A DNA stretch of 64,000 nucleotides from Firmicutes bacterium UBA5201 (GCA_002412775.1 DHVT01000028.1:76749-140748), one strand, 5' to 3'; counted from the stretch's first letter, positions 26,294 to 35,065 are shown. Program-made: numbers and translations. Notes: a model not told the origin generated them from the letters alone.

Positions 26294-26411
26294 ATTGGGG
26301 ACAGGTCCATTTTGGTACCTGTGTGTCCAAGTTGGGAAGGGATTGCAAACGACGTAGACGCACGCTTTTACACAAAAAAAGAACAGGTACCAAAATGGAC
26401 CTGTCCCCAAT
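26294..26411. repeat. REP/BIME inverted pair
   Basis: Two perfect 27-base inverted copies (26294-26320 and 26385-26411), containing GGGGACAGGTCC and TTTTGGTACCT, flank 64 bases. This matches the layout of REP doublets mobilized by IS200-like REP-associated tyrosine transposases. No such transposase gene is present in the window. Confidence 0.8.
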
Positions 26412-26423
26412 CGTATTTATCTT

Positions 26424-26512
26424 TTCCTAACCACTAACCACTTGGCGTAGCCAAAAACCAACTTGACTACACGCGCCGAAACGCGTGTGTCAAAAACCAC
26501 TGACGCAGCCAA
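26424..26512 (+). repeat. Linker/hairpin array A-right (plus-oriented)
   Basis: Starts with TTCCTAACCACT (26424-26435). Then come hairpin TTGGC-GTA-GCCAA (26442-26454), linker AAAACCAACT, a longer hairpin (26463-26493, arms of 12-13 bases with one bulge) and linker AAAACCACT. It mirrors A-left across the REP pair. Confidence 0.65.
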
Positions 26513-26527
26513 TGCAACTCCGAAGAA

Positions 26528-27721
26528 CTATTTACCGAACGCTTCCGCCTTCAAAATCTCCGCTTTGTCCGTCTTCTCCCAAGGCAAGTCAATATCCGTT
26601 CTACCAAAGTGGCCATAAGCCGCTGTTTGTCTGTAGATTGGACGTCTTAGGCCGAGGTCGCGGATGATTGCGCCTGGTCTGAGGTCGAAGTGCTTCTTGA
26701 TGAGGTCTTCAATGATCTCTTCAGAGACTTTGTTCGTACCGAAAGTTTCTACCATGATGGATACCGGGTAAGCGACACCGATCGCGTAAGCGAGTTCGAG
26801 TTCACATTTCTCGGCAAGGCCAGCGGCAACAACATTTTTCGCAACATAACGCGCAGCGTATGCAGCGGAGCGGTCAACCTTTGTAGGGTCTTTGCCCGAG
26901 AATGCGCCGCCACCGTGTCTTGAGTATCCACCGTAAGTGTCAACGATGATTTTTCTTCCTGTAAGACCCGCGTCACCTTGAGGACCACCGATAACGAAAC
27001 GGCCTGTAGGGTTGACGAGGTAACGTGTATTTACTAAAAGTTCAGCTGGAACAACCGGCTTGATGACGTGCTCAATCAAATCGGCTTCGATTTGATCTCT
27101 GGTCACTCTAGGGCTGTGTTGAGTCGAGATGAGGATCGTGTCCACTCTTTCAGGACGACCGTCTTCACCGTACTCCACAGTTACCTGTGTTTTACCGTCT
27201 GGTCTCAAATATTTTAAAGTTTCGTCTTTTCTCACTTCAGCAAGTCTTCTTGCGAGTTTGTGTGCGAGAGAGATTGGAAGCGGCATGAGTTCTGGAGTCT
27301 CGTCACATGCGAAACCGAACATGATGCCTTGGTCACCGGCGCCGACAGCTTCTACGTCGTCGTGCATGGTGCCTTCTTTGCTCTCAAGCGCATTGTCAAC
27401 GCCCATCGCGATATCGTCAGATTGCTTGTCAATCGCTACGAGTACGCCGCAAGTGTCGCCGTCAAAGCCGAATTTTGCTCTTGTGTATCCGATTTCTTTT
27501 ACTGTTTTTCTTACGATACCTTGAATGTCAACGTAACAGTCCGTCGTGATCTCACCAGCCACTAGAACTAGACCAGTGGTTACAGACGTCTCGCAAGCTA
27601 CTCTTGCGTTAGGGTCCTCAGTAAAAATTGCATCCAAAATTGCATCCGAAATTTGGTCACATACTTTGTCCGGATGTCCTTCGGTTACGGATTCCGATGT
27701 AAATAATCTTTTTCTTGCCAT
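26528..27721 (-). CDS. metK: S-adenosylmethionine synthetase
   Basis: Makes SAM from methionine and ATP in the cytoplasm. It has 397 residues from the chosen ATG (ARKRLFTSESVTEGHPDKVC). The signature GAGDQGIMFGFACDE binds ATP and methionine, and GGGAFSGKDPTKVDRSAAYA is the second family signature. The ATG at 27721 has AGGAGG 11 bases upstream; a GTG at 27733 overlaps that Shine-Dalgarno and is less likely. It is monocistronic and controlled by a SAM-I riboswitch (27791-27932). Confidence 0.98.
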   Translation of the reverse strand: MARKRLFTSESVTEGHPDKVCDQISDAILDAIFTEDPNARVACETSVTTGLVLVAGEITTDCYVDIQGIVRKTVKEIGYTRAKFGFDGDTCGVLVAIDKQSDDIAMGVDNALESKEGTMHDDVEAVGAGDQGIMFGFACDETPELMPLPISLAHKLARRLAEVRKDETLKYLRPDGKTQVTVEYGEDGRPERVDTILISTQHSPRVTRDQIEADLIEHVIKPVVPAELLVNTRYLVNPTGRFVIGGPQGDAGLTGRKIIVDTYGGYSRHGGGAFSGKDPTKVDRSAAYAARYVAKNVVAAGLAEKCELELAYAIGVAYPVSIMVETFGTNKVSEEIIEDLIKKHFDLRPGAIIRDLGLRRPIYRQTAAYGHFGRTDIDLPWEKTDKAEILKAEAFGK

Positions 27722-27790
27722 TTTTAAAAACACCTCCTGATTGATTGTGGTTGATAATCCTTTGTTTTATCGATGAACTTTTTGACATAT

Positions 27791-27815
27791 AAAAAGCCCC
27801 TTCATGAGAAGAGGC
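27791..27815 (-). terminator. Riboswitch-controlled terminator before metK
   Basis: An 8-bp stem with one G-U pair (27796-27803 with 27808-27815) and TCAT loop, followed by TTTTT on the minus strand. It lies directly after the SAM-I aptamer, so SAM binding should favour termination before metK. Confidence 0.88.
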
Positions 27816-27829
27816 CTAATAGACTCAAA

Positions 27830-27932
27830 CCCCATCTTCCAGATCTCCATAGCATCTGTAGGATTTAGCACCGTGCACTCGCCGGTTGCTGGACTTCACA
27901 GGGCCTATTCCCTCCATCTCTCTTGATAAGGA
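27830..27932 (-). ncRNA. SAM-I (S-box) riboswitch aptamer
   Basis: On the minus strand the 5' part CTTATCAAGAGAGATGGAGG, followed by the GGCCC and CAGCAACC blocks and the GGTGCTAAATCC segment, is the S-box core. Helix P1 pairs CCTTATC (27926-27932) with GATGGGG (27830-27836). The placement before metK and the adjoining terminator confirm the class. Confidence 0.95.
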
Positions 27933-28005
27933 TTACTATAAAATTTACTTGCTAATAATAGCACAACACTTCGCCACATGCAACCCTAAATTTATTAATT
28001 TTTTT

Positions 28006-29157
28006 TCAAGTTGTTGCGAGGTAGTCGAAAATGTTGTCATAGCTGCTGTTCACGTAAGAAAACAAAACAGGTTCATCCGTTTTGAGCTCACAGATGAATC
28101 CCAAACTTTCGTCATACGCGTGGTTGATCTCGAGCATTTTGTCGATCTCCTGAAGATTCTCCGCACGCATGGTGCAAACGATGAGCTGCCCGTCATATCC
28201 GAAGAAATACAGGGCATAGATGTCGCCGTTGAGAAAATAGGGATTCTCCTTCACATGGTCGTTGTTCAGATTGAACTCGATGTACAGCTGCCCCTGCGGG
28301 TAACTTTGCTTCATCATCTCCGGGTTGTTCTTCGAGAAACGTCTCTCAAAAAACGAATCCTGAACATGCATCACCATCATATACTCCGGTTTGCTGAGAT
28401 TGAACGCCGCTTCAATGCTGCTGATCACCATCTCCTCCGCACAGTTCGCACGAACGATCTTATGGGTGGCACTTTCCACATCCACATGGACAATCATCAA
28501 CTTATACCGGGTCTCGTAATCGACGAGCGCCTCGACCTTATACTGGTCTATACCCGATTTCTGACCCAAATGCACACAATTGTTTTTAATCAGCGTGTGC
28601 GGCATGTCCAGAAGCTCGAAATCCGGGTCGATATTCCCGTCCTTCCACAGCATCATGGCCGACGGATAATCACATCCGATGTAGCGCATCACAAAATAAT
28701 GGATGGCCTGCTCGTTCGACACAATCTCCGGGGTCAGCTTCTCGTAAAGCTGGATTTCATCCTCGAGCGACAAGTCGACATACAGGGCATCAAAAGTCTC
28801 CTCGAACATCTCGAAATCCACGAGCGCATCGAGACAGCCTTCGTCCACGATGTATGACGATTTGATGAGAAAAATGAATTCATCAAGACCGATTTCGACG
28901 AAGCTGCCGCCGAGGCCGCCAGTGATGCCCAGGATCAAATTTTCCAGCTCTTCCATATTCGGTTCTATGAGATGATAGAATCCATCGATGCCGTAACTTT
29001 CAAAATCCAAATGGTAGATTTGGACCACTTCGCGCCCGGCTGGATCCAACCAGTGGGCGATCACTCCCACGACACCCATGAGTCTCGTGTTCGTGGCCTG
29101 TGCTTTCACAAACTCCAGTTTCGGATACTCAATTCGATCGAATGGTGATTTTCCCAT
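28006..29157 (-). CDS. Conserved-looking protein of unknown function
   Basis: A 383-residue soluble, acidic protein with no signal peptide, membrane segment or nucleotide-binding motif that I recognize. It starts MGKSPFDRIEYPKLEFVKAQ and has many aromatic and acidic residues through the length. Segments such as NLILGITGGLGGSFVEIGLD suggest an ordered alpha/beta fold. The ATG overlaps the stop of the phosphoglucomutase gene by one base, so translation is coupled. Codon use looks like the neighbours. A role in polysaccharide or sugar-phosphate metabolism is only suggested by the operon. Confidence 0.75.
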   Translation of the reverse strand: MGKSPFDRIEYPKLEFVKAQATNTRLMGVVGVIAHWLDPAGREVVQIYHLDFESYGIDGFYHLIEPNMEELENLILGITGGLGGSFVEIGLDEFIFLIKSSYIVDEGCLDALVDFEMFEETFDALYVDLSLEDEIQLYEKLTPEIVSNEQAIHYFVMRYIGCDYPSAMMLWKDGNIDPDFELLDMPHTLIKNNCVHLGQKSGIDQYKVEALVDYETRYKLMIVHVDVESATHKIVRANCAEEMVISSIEAAFNLSKPEYMMVMHVQDSFFERRFSKNNPEMMKQSYPQGQLYIEFNLNNDHVKENPYFLNGDIYALYFFGYDGQLIVCTMRAENLQEIDKMLEINHAYDESLGFICELKTDEPVLFSYVNSSYDNIFDYLATT

Positions 29158-30827
29158 TAAGCGAGCACCTTCTCAACGATGGTCTTCTTATAATTTTCCA
29201 GTTTCTCAAGTGTTGCCTTCTCATTTTCTCCGCTGATGGAGAAATAGACTTTCAGTTTTGGTTCTGTGCCCGATGGGCGAAGCACCATCCACGAATTTTC
29301 ATCCAGGTAGAACTTGAGGACGTCCGCTTTTGGGAGGCCGGTCTCATCGTGTAGATAATCGATTTTCCGGTCATATGTGAGCAGTGATGCCGAATCTTTT
29401 CTGAACGTCTCCATGATGTTTGCCATGACGGTCTGTCCATCTTTGCCCTCGAAGCTTTTTGCGATGGTTTCTTCTATAAAGAAGCCATGGCGCTTGAATA
29501 TGCTGTCGAGCACTTCGCTGAGAGAGAGACCTTTTCGCTTATAATATTCGGCCATCTCGATGGCGATGAGTGCACCCATGACGGCGTCCTTGTCGCGAAC
29601 GTGCGGTGCGAAGAGGTAGCCGAAGCTTTCCTCATAGCCCATGACGAAATGGTCCGGGTCGCTTTCAATCTGCTCGCCGATGAACTTGAAGCCTGTGAGG
29701 GTCTGTCTGAGAGTGACGCCAAAGTGAGCGGCCTGAGCCCTTGCGAGATCCGATGACACTACGGTGTTGACCACGTAGTGGTCCTTCGTCAAATCGTCTC
29801 TTGAGGAAAGGATGTATTCCATGAACAGGCTGCCGATCTGGTTGCCGTTGAGTATTTTATAGCCGCCCGCCTCTTTGACGAGGAGTCCGATTCTGTCGCA
29901 ATCCGGGTCTGTGGCGATGACGAGGTCCGCATCGTATTTTTCCGCATAGGTGAGTGCGACTTCGAAGGCTTCTTTGTTTTCAGGGTTTGGATTTTTGCAT
30001 GTCGGGAATTCGCCGTCCGGTTCCATTTGCTCGGTGACGGTGATCAGGCCCGAGAATGCCAATTCCTTGAGGACTCTGGAAATGATCGGTCCGCCGGTGC
30101 CGTGGAGTGGTGTGTAGACGACTTTGAGTTCCGAGGCGTTCAGAAGTTCCGGTCTAGGGGAGACTTCTTTGACCATTTCGACGTATGGATTGTCGACGAT
30201 TTCGCCGATGATGCTGAGGAGTCCGGCTTCGAGGGCGTCTCTTTTTTCCATTACTTTAACTTGCTCGAAGGTTTCGACTCCTAATACATGGTCGACCAGG
30301 GCGTCCGCCAAATGGGGCACGAGTTGGCATCCTGTTTCGTCGTAGACTTTGTAGCCGTTGTATTCAGGCGGGTTGTGGCTCGCCGTGATGACGACGCCGC
30401 CTATTGCGCCAAGATATCTCACCGCAAATGACAGTTCCGGTGTGGTCCTTACGGATTCGAAAACGTAGGCCTTGATGCCGTTTGCGGCCATGACGATCGC
30501 CGTTTCCATGGCGAACTCCTCGGACATTCTTCTCGAGTCATAGGCGATGACCACCGAACGTTCGAACTCACCTTTCAGCGTCTGCTCGTCCCTTTCGATC
30601 AGGAAGTTGGCGAAGCCTTGGGTCGCTTTTCTGACGACGTAAGGATTGATGCGGTTTCTGCCCGCGCCGATGATGCCTCGCATTCCGGCTGTGCCGAATT
30701 CGAGGTCTTTGTAAAAACGTTCTTCTATTTCAACAGGATTGTCCTCAATGGCCTTGAGTTCATTTCTGAATGCCTCATCGAAGTATGGATTTTCCAGCCA
30801 CTGCTTATACATTTCATGTGCTTTCAT
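29157..30827 (-). CDS. pgcA: Phosphoglucomutase/phosphomannomutase, PgcA type
   Basis: A 556-residue alpha-D-phosphohexomutase interconverting glucose 1- and 6-phosphate. The active-site Ser lies in GGVVITASHNPPEYNGYKVY (TASHNP), the metal loop is VIATDPDCDRIG (DPDCDR), the sugar-binding loop is VMGYEESFGYLF (GYEE), and the phosphate-binding loop near the C terminus is LRPSGTEPKLKVYF. It may feed glucose 1-phosphate into envelope sugars. It is coupled to the downstream unknown gene by a one-base overlap. Confidence 0.95.
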   Translation of the reverse strand: MKAHEMYKQWLENPYFDEAFRNELKAIEDNPVEIEERFYKDLEFGTAGMRGIIGAGRNRINPYVVRKATQGFANFLIERDEQTLKGEFERSVVIAYDSRRMSEEFAMETAIVMAANGIKAYVFESVRTTPELSFAVRYLGAIGGVVITASHNPPEYNGYKVYDETGCQLVPHLADALVDHVLGVETFEQVKVMEKRDALEAGLLSIIGEIVDNPYVEMVKEVSPRPELLNASELKVVYTPLHGTGGPIISRVLKELAFSGLITVTEQMEPDGEFPTCKNPNPENKEAFEVALTYAEKYDADLVIATDPDCDRIGLLVKEAGGYKILNGNQIGSLFMEYILSSRDDLTKDHYVVNTVVSSDLARAQAAHFGVTLRQTLTGFKFIGEQIESDPDHFVMGYEESFGYLFAPHVRDKDAVMGALIAIEMAEYYKRKGLSLSEVLDSIFKRHGFFIEETIAKSFEGKDGQTVMANIMETFRKDSASLLTYDRKIDYLHDETGLPKADVLKFYLDENSWMVLRPSGTEPKLKVYFSISGENEKATLEKLENYKKTIVEKVLA

Positions 30828-30870
30828 TGTTTGCTCCTTTCATTCTTCCGTAATGATGTGTTAGGAAAAA

Positions 30871-32136
30871 TTATACCATATTCTGAACGTTTTCTGTAGC
30901 CTCCGCCCAGAATCCGTTTTGAAAGAGAATGTAAAATATTTGGACCAAAAGATGGCTTTTCGTCTTGTGCGGCAACAGTGCGAAGCCTTTTGTCGGAAGC
31001 AGGTTCATCAGATTCTTCGATAGATCGTCGAGTGATGAGAATTCCTTCAGCGAATCCGATTTGAGCTTCCCGTTGATCTGTGCCACAAATTCCATAAACG
31101 TCAGAATCTGGAATCTGTCGATTTCAAGCTGCTGAGCAATGTGCTCGTAGAAGTTGAGCATGAGTTCGGAATAGGTATATTCCTTGTCCGCTTTGACAAA
31201 TTCCGCAATCATGGGGAGCAGTTCCTCAAAGACCATCCTACGGACCGGTCTTTCACTGCCGATCAGATTCTTGACCCGAATCAAGGCTTCTTTCGGAAGT
31301 TTCAAAAGGTTGTCGAGCACTTCGTCCTCAGCCGGGACCTCGTCGATATAGTAGAGGTTGCCCCTCAGCTTTTTGAGTACGCGCATGGTGTCGTAATACC
31401 CGAGTTTTATATTGTGTTTGGCGCGGACCTGATCCACGTCCAGCACTTTTCCGAGGTCCTCTGAGGGTTCGATCATGGTGATCTTCACATCAGCCTCCTT
31501 GGGTACTTTCCTGATTCTGCCAAGGCTGTTGAGCTTAATGGCCACAATCTCGTCGCAACCGCGTTCTATGAGCATGTTGATCGGGAGATTGTCAAAAAAT
31601 GCGCCGTCGAGCATTTTCTTGTTGTCGAATTTTTCGTTCTTGAATGCCGGATAATTCGCAGAGGCCAAAATGTAATCGTGAAGTTTGCCTTCCGGTATAT
31701 CCTTGATGAAGACCTCTATTGGCTTCAGATCCGTAAGTGACAGTGTGACGAGTCCGAAATCCATCTTAGATGCCCTGAGCTTCGCTTCGTCGACGTCCCT
31801 CCTGAGACTTTCCCTGAAAGGGGTCACGTCGAGGCCACCTTGCTTTATGGTATCCACAATGAGTTGTCTCAATTTGTTGATATCGGATTTGAATTCAAAT
31901 TTCACAAGTTCCTTGATCAGTTCGGCGTCGCCGTTGACCATGTGTGCCATTTCGGCATCTTCCCAAATTTCCACCATATGGTCAATGTCACCGATGGCGA
32001 TGAGCGCACCGTTGATGGACCCTATCGATGTTCCCGCCACGGCATCGAACTCATATCCCATTTCATATAGTGCCTGAATCGCCCCAACTTGGAATGCGCC
32101 CCTGGCACCTCCCCCTTCAAGTGCTAGTCCTCTCAT
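30871..32136 (-). CDS. Patatin-like phospholipase
   Basis: A 421-residue lipid acyl hydrolase of the RssA/patatin family. The oxyanion loop is GLALEGGGARGAFQVGAIQA at the very N terminus. The nucleophile Ser is in DAVAGTSIGSINGALIA (GTSIG), and the second catalytic residue Asp is in MLDGAFFDNLPINM (DGA-like). The extra C-terminal half (about 230-421) is helical and has no clear assignment. No signal peptide is seen, so it is probably cytoplasmic or membrane-associated on the inner face. The stop lies 43 bases before the phosphoglucomutase start, so it may head that transcript. Confidence 0.92.
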   Translation of the reverse strand: MRGLALEGGGARGAFQVGAIQALYEMGYEFDAVAGTSIGSINGALIAIGDIDHMVEIWEDAEMAHMVNGDAELIKELVKFEFKSDINKLRQLIVDTIKQGGLDVTPFRESLRRDVDEAKLRASKMDFGLVTLSLTDLKPIEVFIKDIPEGKLHDYILASANYPAFKNEKFDNKKMLDGAFFDNLPINMLIERGCDEIVAIKLNSLGRIRKVPKEADVKITMIEPSEDLGKVLDVDQVRAKHNIKLGYYDTMRVLKKLRGNLYYIDEVPAEDEVLDNLLKLPKEALIRVKNLIGSERPVRRMVFEELLPMIAEFVKADKEYTYSELMLNFYEHIAQQLEIDRFQILTFMEFVAQINGKLKSDSLKEFSSLDDLSKNLMNLLPTKGFALLPHKTKSHLLVQIFYILFQNGFWAEATENVQNMV

Positions 32137-32203
32137 ATCGTCCTCCTGATCTCTGCTTCACATGTATGATTATACCAAATTTTGCGCCTTACAAACACAT
32201 AGC

Positions 32204-32241
32204 AAAACACCACAGCTTCCAAACGCGTGGAAGTGTGGTGT
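32204..32241 (-). terminator. Intrinsic terminator after flgJ
   Basis: A long stem with one unpaired base (32207-32221 with 32228-32241) and a loop of about 6, followed by TTTT on the minus strand. It ends the flgF-flgG-flgJ transcript 13 bases after the flgJ stop. Confidence 0.85.
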
Positions 32242-32254
32242 CCATTATTGTCTA

Positions 32255-32638
32255 TTATCCTTTGATATCGAATGCCGGTGTTTCCGAATCCGCTTCGTAA
32301 GCCTTTTGCAAGTTCTTGAAAAGCATGTCCGCAAGCCCTATACCGCCGGCCTCACTCATTTTTTTCGACATTTCTTCGTCGAGCATCCCTTCAAACATGC
32401 TTCTGGCCTGACTTTTTTCAATAAGCCCTATGCCCTCTGAAGAACCTCTCATCTCTTTGAATAATGTGTTTATGAAATAACTCTCAAATTCCCTGCAGGC
32501 TTTTTTCAGACCCTCAAGGTCCTTTTCCTCAGCCGCTTTTGCCAGCAGATCCTTAAAAGCGTCTGTCTCGACAGTTTGCTTCTGGTCGTTGCTGATCGGC
32601 TGATAACTGTCCATCATGGAAAGGCTGTCGATTTTCAT
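32255..32638 (-). CDS. flgJ: FlgJ-type rod-binding protein
   Basis: 127 residues, corresponding to the N-terminal rod-scaffold domain of FlgJ without the muramidase domain that proteobacterial FlgJ has. The core is CREFESYFINTLFKEMRGSS followed by RSMFEGMLDEEMSKKMSEAG. The ATG at 32638 has AAGG 8 bases upstream and starts MKIDSL; a TTG 18 bases earlier is less likely. It follows flgG by 25 bases. Confidence 0.88.
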   Translation of the reverse strand: MKIDSLSMMDSYQPISNDQKQTVETDAFKDLLAKAAEEKDLEGLKKACREFESYFINTLFKEMRGSSEGIGLIEKSQARSMFEGMLDEEMSKKMSEAGGIGLADMLFKNLQKAYEADSETPAFDIKG

Positions 32639-32663
32639 AGGTCTACCTTCTTTCAATCATTGC

Positions 32664-33458
32664 TTATCTCTTGAGATTGTTGGCGATTTCAAGCATACGG
32701 TCCGCTGTCTGAATGGATTTTGAATTGATCTCATACGCACGTTCCGCTGTGATGAGGTTGATCATTTCATCCACGATCTGCACGTTGCTGTTTTCAATGA
32801 ATCCCTGCCAAACTTCTGTGGTGTCGCCTTCTTCTAGTCCCTCGATCGGAACTCCCGATGCGACGGTTTCCTTGAACAGGTTTTTACCCACTGCTTCGAG
32901 TCCCGCCGAGTTGATGAACTTCACAAGGGACATCTGTCCGAGTTCCTCGTATTCTTCCTCGCCGTTTCGCTTCACGGTCATGATGCCCTCAGAATCGACT
33001 GCAAAATCACTGACGTCCGGTCCGAGGATGATGTTGCCGTCTGTGCCTTGAACGAAATAACCGTCCGATGTGACGAGCTGTGCGCCCTCTGCAGTGGCGG
33101 CGATCTTGAAGCTACCGTCTTTGGTAAATCTTTCATTGCCCATATTGTCTACGATTTTGAAAAAATGCCCGCCATTGATGGCAAAGTCGAATTTTCCTTC
33201 TGTTTGTTGCAGATTGCCTGTCGTAAAACTCCTCAGTGTTGCGGAGACCATGACGCCATGTCCGATTTCAATCGGCACGGGACGGCCCTCATCCTGCAAC
33301 TTGTCGGAAGTGAATAAACGCTCATACATGATATCCTTGAACTCCACGCGCTGGTTCTTGAAACCGATTGTGTTGACGTTGGCGAGATTGTTGGAGATCG
33401 TATCGATTTTAAGTTGCAGATTCTTCATACCGGATGCCGCTGACCACATTGCTTTCAT
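32664..33458 (-). CDS. flgG: Flagellar distal rod protein FlgG (FlhP-like)
   Basis: A 264-residue rod or hook-basal body protein. The N-terminal rod signature is TISNNLANVNTIGFKNQRVE and the C-terminal helix ends LITAERAYEINSKSIQTADR. It matches FlgG/FlhP of Gram-positive bacteria. It follows flgF by 10 bases. In B. subtilis the pair flhO-flhP sits directly beside mbl; here mbl is about 5 kb away. Confidence 0.93.
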   Translation of the reverse strand: MKAMWSAASGMKNLQLKIDTISNNLANVNTIGFKNQRVEFKDIMYERLFTSDKLQDEGRPVPIEIGHGVMVSATLRSFTTGNLQQTEGKFDFAINGGHFFKIVDNMGNERFTKDGSFKIAATAEGAQLVTSDGYFVQGTDGNIILGPDVSDFAVDSEGIMTVKRNGEEEYEELGQMSLVKFINSAGLEAVGKNLFKETVASGVPIEGLEEGDTTEVWQGFIENSNVQIVDEMINLITAERAYEINSKSIQTADRMLEIANNLKR

Positions 33459-33468
33459 AATATGCCTC

Positions 33469-34539
33469 CTACACTCTTCCCAGTTCGGTGACCGCTTTAC
33501 CGATCATATCGTCTATGGTTGTGATGACTTTTTGACTCGTCTCATAATTTCTGTTCATTTCTATAAGGCTGATCATCTCAGTGATGGAATCCGTGTTGGA
33601 TCTTTCCACGAACCCCTGAACGATTTCCCCTGTGAATTCCACTTGTTCGCCTGTCATTTCTTCCACAACCTTATAATAGGATGTTCCGACTTTGTACAGG
33701 TCGCCAATGTTCGTATACGCGGTGACTGTAAGCTTATCTGTGATTTCACCGTCTTGGATGACCTCGCCGAACTCGTTGATTGTGAAATTTTCGCTTTCAA
33801 CCATGATCGGACCGTTCAGCCCCAGTACAATGCCACCATCGAGATTCGTGAGTTCCCCGAATCCATTGATTGTGAATGATCCATTTCTCGACAACAAGTC
33901 GCCATTTTCTGTTCTGATATTGAAAAATCCGTCGCCCTTGATGGCAACATCGAATTTGCTGTTGGTCATCTCAATCTGACCCTGCTCATGATTGGTCATG
34001 ACGGTATAGCCTTTGATGCCGGCGCTCATGGTGCCGATCATGTTGGGCAATCCCTGTGTCACAAGCCCGTCCACTTCCGCACCGCCGACCAGGACCACGC
34101 CACGCTCATTGATTTCAAACGTTTCGTCGCCCACATTGATCGGACCTTTCTGGCCCAGTACCAAATTGCCTTTCAGCGGATTGATCGTGCCCCCTACATT
34201 TTTATAGATGGTTCTCAAAAAACCGTCCTGGTCTTTGAAGAACTTCATGTTCGTATCATAGTGCACTCCATTTGGCGTATTCACCCTGAAATACCCCGTA
34301 TTTGTGGACACGGAGAATTCCTCACCCGATTGCGTCTGGGTGACATTTACCTTTGCCGCATCAAAAGGGAGGTTGCTGCCATTTGTACGTGAAAAAAGTC
34401 TATTGTTAAAGGACTCCACTTCAAAGGTGTCCTTTTTGAAACCCGTTGTGTTGACGTTCGCAAGGTTGTTGCTGATCACGTCCATTTTGTGCATGTTGGT
34501 GGTCATGTTTGTCCCTGCCACATACAATCCTTTAATCAT
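33469..34539 (-). CDS. flgF: Flagellar proximal rod protein FlgF (FlhO-like)
   Basis: 356 residues from the ATG with GGAGG 8 bases upstream (start MIKGLYVAGTNMTTNMHKMD). Rod signature VISNNLANVNTTGFKKDTFE and C-terminal ISLIEMNRNYETSQKVITTI place it in the FlgF/FlgG/FlhO family. It is longer than B. subtilis FlhO (about 270 residues), with extra repeats of NxxGxxxxxGxxVLGxxGPI-like beta elements in the middle (about 130-270). It is the first gene of flgF-flgG-flgJ and has a possible sigma-D promoter at 34572-34599. Confidence 0.9.
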   Translation of the reverse strand: MIKGLYVAGTNMTTNMHKMDVISNNLANVNTTGFKKDTFEVESFNNRLFSRTNGSNLPFDAAKVNVTQTQSGEEFSVSTNTGYFRVNTPNGVHYDTNMKFFKDQDGFLRTIYKNVGGTINPLKGNLVLGQKGPINVGDETFEINERGVVLVGGAEVDGLVTQGLPNMIGTMSAGIKGYTVMTNHEQGQIEMTNSKFDVAIKGDGFFNIRTENGDLLSRNGSFTINGFGELTNLDGGIVLGLNGPIMVESENFTINEFGEVIQDGEITDKLTVTAYTNIGDLYKVGTSYYKVVEEMTGEQVEFTGEIVQGFVERSNTDSITEMISLIEMNRNYETSQKVITTIDDMIGKAVTELGRV

Positions 34540-34571
34540 ATTCAATACCTCCGATAAAACTATCAAATATT

Positions 34572-34599
34572 CTATCGTCATAATGATGCTATTTCTTTA
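34572..34599 (-). promoter_or_regulatory. Possible sigma-D promoter of flgF-flgG-flgJ
   Basis: Minus strand: TAAA (34596-34599), 16-base spacer, GACGATAG (34572-34579), which matches GCCGATAA at 6 of 8 positions. The spacer is one base longer than ideal. B. subtilis flhO is, to my knowledge, a sigma-D gene, which supports it. Confidence 0.45.
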
Positions 34600-34850
34600 G
34601 CTTTCTCCCGAGATTTCTTCGACCGATTTCCAACCTTTAATGATTGTCATTATCACTTGATTGTTAGAGCTTTAACTATTGTCTATTCCTATGGCTATAC
34701 ACCCTCTCATCCGTTGACACGACTCCTTTGATTGTGATATATTTGAGGTGGTTAGAAATACCATACCCTTTATTAATTTCAATTTCCTCATTTTGGGAAT
34801 GTCGGCGGAAGCAGGACGTTCCACTTTTTTTTGCAAAAAAAGTGAAACGG
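34600..34850. other. Intergenic, no recognized feature
   Basis: I see no gene or convincing promoter here. The only structure is a T8/A7 inverted run at about 34822-34844 (CACTTTTTTTT against CAAAAAAAGTG), which could act as a weak hairpin. It leads into the tandem repeats. Confidence 0.4.
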
Positions 34851-34887
34851 GAATTCAGGGAGAACAGGGAGTGCAGGAAGTGCAGGA
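34851..34887 (+). repeat. Short 9-bp tandem array 1
   Basis: Four imperfect units of the form xxxCAGGRA (CAGGGA and CAGGAA cores every 9 bases), just before the REP arm at 34915. Same unit family as 34969-35031. Confidence 0.65.
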
Positions 34888-34914
34888 AAAGATTAAAGTC
34901 AAGACACAGGTGCT

Positions 34915-34940
34915 GATTGGGGACAGGTCCAAATTGGTAC
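34915..34940 (+). repeat. REP-like single arm
   Basis: Contains GGGGACAGGTCC and AATTGGTAC, the same family as the inverted pair at 26294-26411. No facing arm is nearby. It sits between two 9-bp tandem arrays. A hairpin with TTTGGCG arms follows (34945-34967). Confidence 0.75.
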
Positions 34941-34968
34941 ATTGTTTGGCGACGTAAACGCGCCAAAA

Positions 34969-35031
34969 AGTGCAGGAAGTGCAGGAAGTGCAGGGAATGC
35001 AGGGAGTGCAGGGAGTGCAGGGAGTGCAGGG
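34969..35031 (+). repeat. 9-bp tandem array 2
   Basis: Seven head-to-tail copies of AGTGCAGGR (one copy AATGCAGGG). Read on the minus strand it would give a Leu-His-Ser/Phe repeat, but there is no sign of real coding. An oppositely oriented relative lies at 35999-36043. Confidence 0.9.
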
Positions 35032-35052
35032 AAAGATCAAAGTCAAAGGATT

Positions 35053-35065
35053 GGTGCTTCGCACC
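35053..35065. repeat. Small hairpin GGTGC-TTC-GCACC
   Basis: A 5-bp stem, 3-base loop. Its reverse complement recurs at 39620-39632 with similar flanks (ATTGGTGC in both), so it is a shared module of the repeat regions. Confidence 0.5.

Noticed and set aside
26294..26411. Insertion sequence with terminal inverted repeats
   Set aside because: The 27-base inverted copies enclose only 64 bases with no transposase and no target duplications, so a REP doublet is a better fit.
27886..28857. A 323-codon plus-strand frame near metK
   Set aside because: It runs antisense through the riboswitch and the 383-residue minus-strand gene; the minus-strand gene has coupling to pgcA and balanced composition, so the plus frame is a shadow.
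33070..33879. A 269-codon plus-strand frame across flgF/flgG
   Set aside because: It is antisense to two clear rod-protein genes with diagnostic motifs; no start signal or family match.
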